NCBI RefSeq assembly: GCF_026340675.1
Contig: NZ_JAPEOX010000001.1
Location: forward strand, 2,294,001 to 2,358,000
Length of the DNA: 64,000 nucleotides
Source: Streptomyces sp. NBC_01264
GTDB taxonomy: Bacteria > Actinomycetota > Actinomycetes > Streptomycetales > Streptomycetaceae
Reading direction: 5' to 3'
Positions 8,513 to 15,992 of the stretch are shown piece by piece; position 1 is the stretch's first letter; every line of letters begins with the position of its first letter. Below the pieces are notes generated by a model. That model was not told where the DNA came from. It made no database searches and saw only the letters and a program-made list of their open reading frames with translations. A program made the position numbers and the translations under genes.

Positions 8513-9447
8513 GCGGCGTGCTCCTCGGGCCGGGCGGCGACGCCGTGGCCGGCGATCTCCAGATCGTCCAGCCACAGCCGCTGGAGCATGTGCCAGTCCT
8601 GCGGGTGTTCGGCGATGCCCTGCGCGAAGGCGTCGGCGACCGCCTGCGTCATGACGGCCGTCTTCTCCTGCCGGGTGCCCTTCTCGGGCACCTCCACCGG
8701 GGGGTGGATCCGGCCGTACATCTTCGGCGCGTCCCCGTAGTACAGGGTCGCCGGGAGCAGGACGGCGCCCGTCTGCTGGGCGAGCAGCGCCGGGCCGGCC
8801 GGCATGCGCGCCGTCGAGCCGAAGAAGTCCACTTCCACCCCGGAGGCCGACAGGTCCCGGTCCGCGACCAGGCAGACGAGCCCGCCGGAGCGCAGCCGAC
8901 GCGCGAGCGTGCCGAAGGCGGCGCCGCCGTTGTGCGGGAGCACCTCCATGCCCAGGCTCTCGCGGTAGGCGACGAAGCGGTCGTAGAGGGTTTCCGGCTT
9001 GAGGCGTTCGGCGACCGTGGTGAACGGGACTCCGATGTGGGTGACGGCCCAGGCGCCGGCGAGGTCCCAGTTGGCCAGGTGCGGGAGGGCGACGACCACT
9101 CCGCGCCCGGAGGCCAGTGCCTCGCGCAGGATGTGGTCGTCCTTCATCTCCACGTCGGTGCTGAATCGTTCCTTGGCCATGGTCGGCAGCCGGAAGGACT
9201 CCATCCAGTACCGCATGTAGGAGCGCATGCCCGCGTGCGACAGCTCGCGCAGCCGCTCGGGCGTCGCGTCGGGCACCACCCGGGCCAGGTTCGACTCCAG
9301 GCGCAGCACGCTCTTGCCGCGCCGCTTCCAGGTGAAGTCCGCGATCCGCCTGCCGAGGGCCCCCGCGGCCGGCTCGGGGAGCTTCTTGACCCCGGCCCAG
9401 CCGAGCCCGTACAGCCCGTCGACCAGCTTGTCCTGTGCCTTGCCCAT
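8509..9447 (-). CDS. LpxL/PatA-type acyltransferase for phosphatidylinositol mannosides
   Basis: The 312-residue protein belongs to the LpxL (lauroyl acyltransferase) family. It has the H-x4-D catalytic motif in ALPHLANWDLAGAW and the FFGSTARMPAGPALLAQQTG substrate region, and a C-terminal PQDWHMLQRLW block. In mycobacteria the homologue at this place (PatA) acylates the mannose of PIM; lipid A is absent in actinobacteria, so the same role is inferred here. The ATG at 9447 shares a base with the pgsA stop (TGATG), and its own stop overlaps pimA, so the three genes are translationally coupled. It probably acts at the inner face of the membrane. Confidence 0.9.
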   Translation of the reverse strand: MGKAQDKLVDGLYGLGWAGVKKLPEPAAGALGRRIADFTWKRRGKSVLRLESNLARVVPDATPERLRELSHAGMRSYMRYWMESFRLPTMAKERFSTDVEMKDDHILREALASGRGVVVALPHLANWDLAGAWAVTHIGVPFTTVAERLKPETLYDRFVAYRESLGMEVLPHNGGAAFGTLARRLRSGGLVCLVADRDLSASGVEVDFFGSTARMPAGPALLAQQTGAVLLPATLYYGDAPKMYGRIHPPVEVPEKGTRQEKTAVMTQAVADAFAQGIAEHPQDWHMLQRLWLDDLEIAGHGVAARPEEHAA

Positions 9448-10121
9448 CAGGGCGTACCGCCTTCGGAGGGGGCTCCCGCGGCAGCGGCGGCGTCGGCCTC
9501 CGCCGATTCGCGCCGTACGGTCACCACGCGCTGGATCAGGGTCACGAGCGAGCCCGCGGCGACCACCCAGAGGGCGATCGGCAGCAGCAGGCCGATCCAC
9601 GAGGGGACTCCGAAGGTCTCCAGGCCGGACAGACCGGCCGCGACCAGCGTGATCACCAGGCGTTCGGCGCGCTCGATGAGCCCGTTGACGGCCACCGGCA
9701 GGCCGATCGACTCGCCCCGGGCCTTGGTGTACGAGACCACCTGGCCGCTGGCCAGGCAGAAGATGGCGACGGCGCAGAGCGCGTTGTTGTTCCCGGAACC
9801 CGCGTACCAGAGCGCGAGTCCGCCGAAGATCGCCGCGTCCGCCACCCGGTCGAGGGTGGAGTCGAGGAACGCGCCCCACCGGCTGGAGACGCCGGCCTGG
9901 CGGGCCATGTTCCCGTCCACCAGGTCGGAGAACACGAAGAGCGTGATGGTGATCGTGCCCCAGAAGAACTCGCCCATGGGGAAGAAGACCAGGGCTCCGG
10001 CCACCACTCCGGCCGTGCCGATGAGGGTGACCGCGTCGGGACTCACTCCCATCCGGAGCAGAAAAGCGGCGAATGGCGTGAGAACACGCGTGAAGAATGC
10101 ACGCGCGTACTTGTTCAGCAT
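9447..10121 (-). CDS. pgsA: Phosphatidylinositol phosphate synthase (CDP-alcohol phosphatidyltransferase)
   Basis: The enzyme joins CDP-diacylglycerol and inositol 1-phosphate to make phosphatidylinositol phosphate, the precursor of PI and PIMs. The 224-residue membrane protein has about six transmembrane segments and the full family signature D-G-x2-A-R-x8-G-x3-D-x3-D, seen as DGNMARQAGVSSRWGAFLD then STLD. The inositol specificity is inferred from its place directly ahead of the acyltransferase and PimA genes. ATG at 10121 matches the expected start MLNKYARAFFTRVLTPF; GGAAGG is very close to it. It heads the coupled operon and is divergent from the EF-G-like gene. Confidence 0.93.
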   Translation of the reverse strand: MLNKYARAFFTRVLTPFAAFLLRMGVSPDAVTLIGTAGVVAGALVFFPMGEFFWGTITITLFVFSDLVDGNMARQAGVSSRWGAFLDSTLDRVADAAIFGGLALWYAGSGNNNALCAVAIFCLASGQVVSYTKARGESIGLPVAVNGLIERAERLVITLVAAGLSGLETFGVPSWIGLLLPIALWVVAAGSLVTLIQRVVTVRRESAEADAAAAAGAPSEGGTP

Positions 10122-10452
10122 GGCCTTCCCGGAGGGTCGCTGGGCCGCACGGCCACCACGGCCACCGGCTGGCCCATCGTAGCCAGGGCCCCGGGCCATC
10201 GGCGCCGCGCACCCACCGGTTCACACGACGCGGGCCGTTCTCGGGCCGTTCGCCACGTTCCGGACGGCCTTGCGGGCACCCCCCGCCGGGTCCTGCCGGT
10301 TCCCGCCGGGTCGGGCCGCGCCCGCGGTTTCCGCGCCTCCGGTACGACGTATGGACGCCGTGTGACGGCAGTGCAAAGCTCGAAGGAGGCCTTTTCCTCC
10401 GCATCCCTCTCCATCCCTCTCCATCCCCCTCCAATCGGGAGGTACGAGCATC
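10122..10452. promoter_or_regulatory. Divergent intergenic region with 10-bp pyrimidine repeats
   Basis: The 331-bp gap between pgsA (minus) and the EF-G-like gene (plus) must hold both promoters, though no strong -35/-10 pair stands out. Close to the plus-strand gene are a GGAGG/CCTCC hairpin (about 10385-10400) and three 10-bp tandem units ATCCCTCTCC (10403-10432, third unit with one change), followed at once by the ribosome site GGGAGG (10437-10442). The CCTCC tracts could pair with that ribosome site and limit translation; this is inference. Confidence 0.55.
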
Positions 10453-12666
10453 GTGGGAGCCGCATCGCACCAATCCGGAGCCGCCGGAAGAGCACCGACG
10501 GCCGACCACCCGGCCTCCGTACGGAACGTCGTGCTGGTCGGCCACAGCGGATCCGGCAAGACCACCCTGGTCGAAGCCCTGGCCCTGACCGCCGGCGCCG
10601 TGAACCGGGCCGGGCGCGTCGAGGACGGCGCCACCGTCTCCGACTACGACGAGATCGAACACCGCCGCCAGCGCTCCATCCAGCTCTCCCTGGTCCCCGT
10701 GGAGTGGGCCGGGATCAAGATCAACATCCTGGACACCCCCGGTTACGCCGACTTCGTCGGAGAGCTGCGGGCCGGGCTGCGGGCCGCCGACGCGGCCCTC
10801 TTCGTGGTCTCGGCCGCGGAGGACGGCGACGGGCTCTCCGGCGCCACCCGCATGGTCTGGGACGAATGCGCCGCCGTCGGCATGCCCCGGGCCATCGTCG
10901 TGACCCACCTGGAGGCCGCCCGCGCCGACTACACGCAGATGACCACGGTGTGCGGGGACGCCTTCGGGGCGGACGACCCCGATGCCGTGCGCCCGCTCTA
11001 CCTGCCCCTGCACGGCCCCACCGCCCCCGACGGCCACGCCCCGGTGGCCGGACTGCTCGGGCTGCTCTCCCAGCGGGTCTACGACTACTCGTCCGGCGAT
11101 CGCGCCGAACGCGACCCGGACCCCGGCGAGCTCGCCCTCATCACCGACGCCCGCGCCCGGCTGATCGAGGGGATCATCGCCGAGAGCGAGGACGAGACCC
11201 TCATGGACCGCTATCTCGGCGGCGAGGACATCGACCTCAAGACCCTGGTCGACGACCTGGAGCGGGCCGTCGCCCGCGGCACCTTCCACCCCGTCCTGAT
11301 GGCCGCCCCGGCCGCCGACGGCGCCCGCAAGGGCCTGGGCACCGTAGAACTCCTCGAACTGATCACCGGCGGCTTCCCCACTCCGCTGGAGCGCCCGCCC
11401 GTCGGGGTCACCGCTCCCGACGGCGCGGCCCGCCCCGCGGTCACCTGCGATCCCGCCGGACCGCTCGTCGCCGAGGTGGTGAAGACCTCCTCCGACCCCT
11501 ACGTCGGCCGCGTCTCGCTCGTCCGCGTCTTCTCCGGCACCCTGCGCCCGGACGAGACGGTCCACGTGAGCGGGCACGGACTCGCCGACCGCGGACACGA
11601 GGACCACGATGTGGACGAGCGCATAGGCGCCCTGACCTCGCCTTTCGGCAAACAGCAGCGCACCCTCACCCACTGCGTCGCCGGCGATCTCGCCTGCGTG
11701 GCCAAACTCACCCGCGCCGAAACCGGCGACACCCTCTCCGCCAAGGACGGCCCCCTCCTGATGGAGCCCTGGCCGATGCCCGACCCGCTGCTCCCCCTCG
11801 CCATCGAGGCCCACAGCAAGGCCGACGAGGACAAGCTCTCCCAGGGCCTGGCCCGGCTCGTCGCCGAGGACCCGACCATGCGGCTCGAACAGAACCCGCA
11901 CACCCGCCAGCTCGTCCTGTGGTGCCTCGGCGAGGCCCATCAGGACCTCGCCCTCGAACGCCTGCGCACCCGGTACGGGGTCCAGGTCGACCCGGTCCCG
12001 CACAAGGTCAGCCTCCGCGAGACCTTCGGCGCCAAGGCCGGCGGCCGGGGGCGGCACGTGAAGCAGTCCGGCGGGCACGGCCAGTTCGCCATCTGCGAGA
12101 TCGAGGTCGAGCCGCTGCCGCCGGGCAGCGGCATCGAGTTCGTCGACAAGGTCGTCGGCGGAGCGGTGCCGCGCCAGTTCATCCCGTCCGTGGAGAAAGG
12201 AGTCCGGGCGCAGGCCGCCCGGGGGCTCGCGGCCGGCTACCCGCTGGTCGACGTACGCATCACCCTGCTCGACGGCAAGGCCCACTCGGTGGACTCCTCC
12301 GACGCCGCCTTCCAGACCGCGGGCGCCCTCGCCCTGCGGGAAGCCGCCGCCGGGGCCCCGGTCCAGCTCCTCGAACCGGTCGCCGAACTCGCCGTCCTCG
12401 TCCCCGACGAGTACGTCGGCCCCGTCATGAGCGACCTCGCCGGACGCCGGGGCCGCGTCGTGGGCACCGATGCGGCGGGCACCGGGCGCACCCGGGTCCT
12501 CGCCGAGATCCCCGAGATCGAGATCGGCCGGTACGCCGTCGAGCTGCGCTCCGTGTCGCACGGCACGGGGCTGTTCAGCCGTACGTACGCGCGGCACGAG
12601 CCGATGCCGCCGCAGATAGCGGACAAGTTGCGCGAACAGCCCGAGAAGGGAAGCCAACTGACATAG
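10453..12666 (+). CDS. EF-G-like translational GTPase (EF-G2 type)
   Basis: The 737-residue protein has the EF-G domain order: G domain (P-loop GHSGSGKTTLVEA at about 30, G3 as DTPGYADFVGEL), domain II, domain III, domain IV (KAGGRGRHVKQSGGHGQFAI) and domain V. It differs from canonical EF-G: the G3 is DTPGY rather than DTPGH, the G4 NKxD is replaced by THLE, and the G domain is short. These traits fit the EF-G2 class, reported to bind ribosomes and GTP but not to replace EF-G. Start GTG 10453 has GGGAGG 10 nt upstream. It is monocistronic, closed by a terminator at 12677-12708. The precise role is unknown. Confidence 0.92.
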   Translation: MGAASHQSGAAGRAPTADHPASVRNVVLVGHSGSGKTTLVEALALTAGAVNRAGRVEDGATVSDYDEIEHRRQRSIQLSLVPVEWAGIKINILDTPGYADFVGELRAGLRAADAALFVVSAAEDGDGLSGATRMVWDECAAVGMPRAIVVTHLEAARADYTQMTTVCGDAFGADDPDAVRPLYLPLHGPTAPDGHAPVAGLLGLLSQRVYDYSSGDRAERDPDPGELALITDARARLIEGIIAESEDETLMDRYLGGEDIDLKTLVDDLERAVARGTFHPVLMAAPAADGARKGLGTVELLELITGGFPTPLERPPVGVTAPDGAARPAVTCDPAGPLVAEVVKTSSDPYVGRVSLVRVFSGTLRPDETVHVSGHGLADRGHEDHDVDERIGALTSPFGKQQRTLTHCVAGDLACVAKLTRAETGDTLSAKDGPLLMEPWPMPDPLLPLAIEAHSKADEDKLSQGLARLVAEDPTMRLEQNPHTRQLVLWCLGEAHQDLALERLRTRYGVQVDPVPHKVSLRETFGAKAGGRGRHVKQSGGHGQFAICEIEVEPLPPGSGIEFVDKVVGGAVPRQFIPSVEKGVRAQAARGLAAGYPLVDVRITLLDGKAHSVDSSDAAFQTAGALALREAAAGAPVQLLEPVAELAVLVPDEYVGPVMSDLAGRRGRVVGTDAAGTGRTRVLAEIPEIEIGRYAVELRSVSHGTGLFSRTYARHEPMPPQIADKLREQPEKGSQLT

Positions 12667-12676
12667 CGTCACTGAA

Positions 12677-12708
12677 GCCGCCCACCCAACCCGCTTGCGG
12701 TGGGCGGC
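12677..12708 (+). terminator. Intrinsic terminator of the EF-G-like gene
   Basis: A 10-bp perfect stem GCCGCCCACC / GGTGGGCGGC with a 12-nt loop begins 11 bp after the stop codon and is followed by ATTTACC. Confidence 0.75.
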
Positions 12709-12892
12709 ATTTACCTGTCCCATCACCATGGGGAGGAATCGGCCGATAGGCTCGTCCGCGCGTGAGGCGGGCAGGCCGAACGGGTAGACCAAGCGGGTAG
12801 GCCGAGAGCGTGAGCGGGAACGCCGCACCGGGAACACCACCCGGCGCGGACGGCATCGCGGGCAGGCCCGCACACGAGCACGACGCACAGCG

Positions 12893-14575
12893 ATGGGGGC
12901 AGCGGTGGCGGACGACGGATTCGACTTCAGGCCCGGGGCACAGATCCCACTCCAGGGCGGCGGCGGCCAGACCGCCGCGACCAACGCCCTCGCGTCTGCC
13001 GCCTACCGGGACGGCGGGCGCGACACCAAGCTGGAAAAGATACTCGAGGCCAACAACGACTACTACGAGTCGGTCATCAAGCCCGGCAAGATCCCCCAGC
13101 TCGCCCCCAACCTCGGCGAGGCCTTCTGCCGCGCCGTCGAGACGCGCACCATCCCGCCCACCCGCAAGCCCCTCATCCAGTCCTTCGGCGCCGACCCGCA
13201 GACGGTCGTCGAGCACTGTCTGGCCGCTTCGCGGATCCGCAAGGAGCGCGACCGCAAGCTCCGCCTGATCATGCTGGTCTGCGGCGTGGCCTTCCTTCCG
13301 GGCCTACTCCTGTGGCTCGGGCTCTTCTGGGGCCGCAAGGCCCTGGCCTCCTCCGATGCCAAGCGTGCCTCGTGGCTGGGCACGGCGCTGCTGGTCGGCG
13401 TGGGCCTGGTGGTCGCCGTGCTGATGTTCCGGCTCCCGGTGACCGGGTTCCTGGGGCTCTACGTCCGCGCGATGGTCATCGCCCCCGTCCTCGGCTGGTT
13501 CCTCGCCAGGCGGCTCTGCCAGGCCACCGCCACCGACCTGCGCTCGCGCTGGGACGGCCTCATCGACGGCGGCGGAGGGGTTGCCGCCAAGATTCCCGAA
13601 GCCGTCCCCGGCAACCCCGACGAGAAGGCCCGGGAGGACCTGCGCCACTCCCTCGCCAAGCTCACGGCGGAAGACCGCAGCAACGCCGCCTTCTACGCCG
13701 GCCCCAAGGGAATCCTCGGCATGGGCACCCGCTGGGGCAGCTGGCAGATGGCCGAGGAACTCGCCCCCAGGAACGAGGGCGCCGAGATCCATCCCTTCCG
13801 CAGCTGGGACGTCGTCCGGGCCATCGACACCGAGCTCCGCAAACTGGAGCGGGGGCCCCTGCACACCGGCGGCCTCCCGCCCGCTTCGATCCAGCACTGG
13901 ATCGTCACCCACGTCGGAAAGGGAGCCAAGGAGGTCGCCCGCCCCAGCGGAGCGGACGTCGACACCTTCCTCGTCAAGCCGCACGAGATCACACGGATCT
14001 GCAACGAGCAGCAGTTCAACAAGGGCACCCGGCACTACCTCGGCATCCAGTACCCGGTCTGGGACGGCCAGCTCGTCATCACCATGCTGGTCACGGTCAC
14101 CGTGCTCTACAAGACCCTGCGCGTGGAGGTCACCGGCCACGCCCTCGGCCCCGTGCACAGTCTGTTCAGCACGAAGTCGAAGGCCCCGACCGACGAGGTA
14201 GCCAAGTCGGTACGGTTCTGGGAGACCGTGGAGCTCCTGCGGCCGGTGGTCGAGACGGACGAGGTCATCCGCCTCACCGTGCGCGCCCCCTTCACCTGGT
14301 ACCCGCCGCTCCTGGACTTCCTGGGCGGCAAGCTCGTCCTCCCGGAGCCCTTCGGCGTCCGCCACGTCTGGGCGGACCAGCCGTGGGAGCACCGCTTCAT
14401 GGCGGACGACGCGATGCGCACCGCGACCCCGGTCCTGCGCGCGGTGCACAAGGCCGCGATGCGCGTCCTGGAGGAGAACGGGGTCGACACCGACCGCTTC
14501 ACCAACCGGTCGAGCATCGTCAGCGGTCTGATCCAGGACGCCGCACCGCGCAAGGCGGACGTCTACGACGCGTGA
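12893..14575 (+). CDS. Large membrane protein of unknown function
   Basis: I do not recognise the family. The product (560 residues from ATG 12893; 556 from GTG 12905) has a soluble N-terminal part (FRPGAQIPLQGGGGQTAATN), three closely spaced hydrophobic helices (about residues 123-200, e.g. LIMLVCGVAFLPGLLLWLGL), a long hydrophilic middle region, and one more helix around LVITMLVTVTVLYKTL. No catalytic motif is evident. The GTG at 12905 has GGGGG five nt upstream and may be the true start. It is preserved beside the HIT-thrS block in Streptomyces, which suggests a housekeeping envelope role, but that is inference. A stem-loop follows its stop. Confidence 0.8.
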   Translation: MGAAVADDGFDFRPGAQIPLQGGGGQTAATNALASAAYRDGGRDTKLEKILEANNDYYESVIKPGKIPQLAPNLGEAFCRAVETRTIPPTRKPLIQSFGADPQTVVEHCLAASRIRKERDRKLRLIMLVCGVAFLPGLLLWLGLFWGRKALASSDAKRASWLGTALLVGVGLVVAVLMFRLPVTGFLGLYVRAMVIAPVLGWFLARRLCQATATDLRSRWDGLIDGGGGVAAKIPEAVPGNPDEKAREDLRHSLAKLTAEDRSNAAFYAGPKGILGMGTRWGSWQMAEELAPRNEGAEIHPFRSWDVVRAIDTELRKLERGPLHTGGLPPASIQHWIVTHVGKGAKEVARPSGADVDTFLVKPHEITRICNEQQFNKGTRHYLGIQYPVWDGQLVITMLVTVTVLYKTLRVEVTGHALGPVHSLFSTKSKAPTDEVAKSVRFWETVELLRPVVETDEVIRLTVRAPFTWYPPLLDFLGGKLVLPEPFGVRHVWADQPWEHRFMADDAMRTATPVLRAVHKAAMRVLEENGVDTDRFTNRSSIVSGLIQDAAPRKADVYDA

Positions 14576-14600
14576 GGCCGCGCGGACTTCCGCGCGGCCT
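14575..14600. terminator. Convergent terminator hairpin
   Basis: AGGCCGCGCGGA (14575-14586) and TCCGCGCGGCCT (14589-14600) form a perfect 12-bp stem starting at the stop codon of the membrane gene, between two convergent genes. Confidence 0.65.
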
Positions 14601-14638
14601 GCCCTGGTCGGCCTGCCCTGGTCGGCCTGCCCTGGGCG
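14597..14638. repeat. Three tandem 14-bp units
   Basis: GCCTGCCCTGGTCG occurs at 14597-14610 and 14611-14624, with a near copy at 14625-14638. The array overlaps the 3' arm of the preceding hairpin in the convergent gap before the HIT gene. Confidence 0.8.
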
Positions 14639-14659
14639 GTGGGCCCTGGCCGGCCGGAG

Positions 14660-15208
14660 CTAGTCGGTGGGCCAGGCGTCCGCGAGCATCTGGCGGGTGT
14701 CCGCGAGGAGTTGGGGCAGCACCTTGGTGTGGCCCACGACCGGCATGAAGTTCGTGTCCCCGCCCCAGCGGGGCACGATGTGCTGGTGCAGGTGCGCGGC
14801 GATGCCGGCCCCGGCGGCCTGGCCCTGGTTCATGCCGATGTTGAACCCGTGCGCACCGGAGGCCTTGCGCAGCGCGACCATCGCACGCTTGGTGAGGTCG
14901 GCGAGCTCGAGGGTCTCGGCGGCGTCCAGGTCCGTGTAATCGGCGACGTGCCGGTACGGCACGACCATCAGGTGACCGCCGTTGTACGGGTAGAGGTTGA
15001 GCACGGCGTAGACGTGCTCGCCCCGGGCCACGACCAGCCCGTCCTGGTCCGACATCTCCGGAATCCCGCAGAAGGGACAGCCGTCCCCGGCCTCCGGCCC
15101 GGTCGGCTTGTTCTCCCCCTGGATGTACGCCATCCGGTGGGGCGTCCACAGACGCTGGAACGCGTCCTGCGTGCCCACACCGATCTGCTGCTCCGGCTCA
15201 ATCGTCAT
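14660..15208 (-). CDS. HIT-family hydrolase/phosphorylase
   Basis: The 182-residue protein has the histidine-triad motif AAHLHQHIVPRW (H-x-H-x-H) and a CPFC pair near residue 47 that may hold metal. HIT enzymes cleave nucleotide phosphoanhydrides; the mycobacterial protein at the same locus has been described as a diadenosine tetraphosphate phosphorylase, so that activity is plausible. It lies between pgsA-side genes and thrS as in mycobacteria. Start choice: ATG 15208 has TATGCT seven nt upstream, fitting a leaderless mRNA; ATG 15220 is an alternative with AAGG nearby. It is divergent from the channel gene. Confidence 0.9.
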   Translation of the reverse strand: MTIEPEQQIGVGTQDAFQRLWTPHRMAYIQGENKPTGPEAGDGCPFCGIPEMSDQDGLVVARGEHVYAVLNLYPYNGGHLMVVPYRHVADYTDLDAAETLELADLTKRAMVALRKASGAHGFNIGMNQGQAAGAGIAAHLHQHIVPRWGGDTNFMPVVGHTKVLPQLLADTRQMLADAWPTD

Positions 15209-15287
15209 GGGATGCAGCATATGACCTTGGCCCGGAGCGGCGTGTCGCCGGGGCGAACACCGGTGGGCGGGACGCGATGCTGGGCCC

Positions 15288-15950
15288 ATGAACGATGCAC
15301 CCGAGACCGGTGACCAGGCCTGGGAACGCCGGACCGAGCTGCCCCTGTTCTACGCCTCCCTGCTCTTCCTCGCCGGCTACACCCTCTCCGTACTGGCCTA
15401 CCGGACGCACCCGCTGATGCGCGACATCGGGCTCGGCCTGGTCGTACTGACCTGGGCCTGCTTCATCGTGGACTACGTGGCCCGGCTGCTGCTGAGCCGC
15501 ACGCGGCCCCTGCGCTTCGTGCGCGTGCACTGGCTGGACACCCTGATCGTGCTGCTGCCGCTGCTGCGGCCGCTGCGCATGGTCAAGGTCCACGACGCGA
15601 TCCAGGCCCGCTACAACCGCCCGCGCCGGAACCTGTACGCGCGCGTGATGTCGTACGCGGGCCTGTCGGCCGGGCTGCTCGGTTTCGCGGGCGCCCTCGG
15701 GGTCCACCACTTCGAGCGCCGGGCCCCGGGAGCCTCGATCCTCACGCTCGGGGACGCGGTGTGGTGGGTGTGCGAGACGCTGACGACGGTGGGCTACGGG
15801 GACATGGCCCCGGTGACCCCGGGGGGCCGGATCATCGCGGCGTTCATGATGGCCGGCGGACTGGCGCTGCTGGGCGCGGTGACGGGTTCCTTCTCGTCGT
15901 GGATGCTGCAGGCCTTCCGGCGGGAGGACGAGGAAGCCCCCGGGAAGTGA
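15288..15950 (+). CDS. Voltage-gated-type potassium channel subunit
   Basis: The 220-residue membrane protein contains the K+ selectivity filter in CETLTTVGYGDMAPVTPGG (about 164-182) between a pore helix and a last transmembrane helix. Upstream are about four hydrophobic segments, including an Arg-rich one (LLPLLRPLRMVKVHDAI) like a reduced voltage sensor. It ends in a short charged tail with no RCK domain, so ligand gating through RCK is unlikely. Its TGA stop lies in the loop of a strong terminator shared with thrS. GATGCT sits 6 nt before the ATG and no ribosome site is visible, so it may be leaderless. Confidence 0.88.
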   Translation: MNDAPETGDQAWERRTELPLFYASLLFLAGYTLSVLAYRTHPLMRDIGLGLVVLTWACFIVDYVARLLLSRTRPLRFVRVHWLDTLIVLLPLLRPLRMVKVHDAIQARYNRPRRNLYARVMSYAGLSAGLLGFAGALGVHHFERRAPGASILTLGDAVWWVCETLTTVGYGDMAPVTPGGRIIAAFMMAGGLALLGAVTGSFSSWMLQAFRREDEEAPGK

Positions 15951-15969
15951 GACCTCCCGGGGGCTTCCT
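15931..15969. terminator. Bidirectional terminator between channel gene and thrS
   Basis: A perfect 15-bp stem, 15931-15945 with 15955-15969 (AGGAAGCCCCCGGGA and its complement), has the channel stop codon TGA (15948-15950) inside its 9-nt loop. It can terminate both the plus-strand channel gene and minus-strand thrS. Confidence 0.85.
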
Positions 15970-15985
15970 CCCCGCGTGCGCGGGG
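15970..15985. other. Single CRISPR-repeat-like hairpin next to thrS stop
   Basis: CCCCGCG-TG-CGCGGGG followed by ATCAC resembles the conserved centre of actinobacterial type I-E CRISPR repeats. Only one copy exists and no spacer-repeat series or cas genes are nearby. It immediately follows the thrS stop codon (minus strand) and most likely adds to the terminator. Confidence 0.45.
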
Positions 15986-15992
15986 ATCACGC

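Noticed and set aside
8509..12984. Open frame of 1491 codons on the minus strand through the EF-G-like gene
   Set aside because: It joins the real acyltransferase frame to antisense of pgsA intergenic DNA and the EF-G-like gene. High G+C makes stop codons rare; the antisense part has no domain and low-complexity Arg/Gly/Val content.
15970..15985. CRISPR array next to thrS
   Set aside because: Only one CCCCGCG-TG-CGCGGGG hairpin, no repeat-spacer series and no cas genes within the window.
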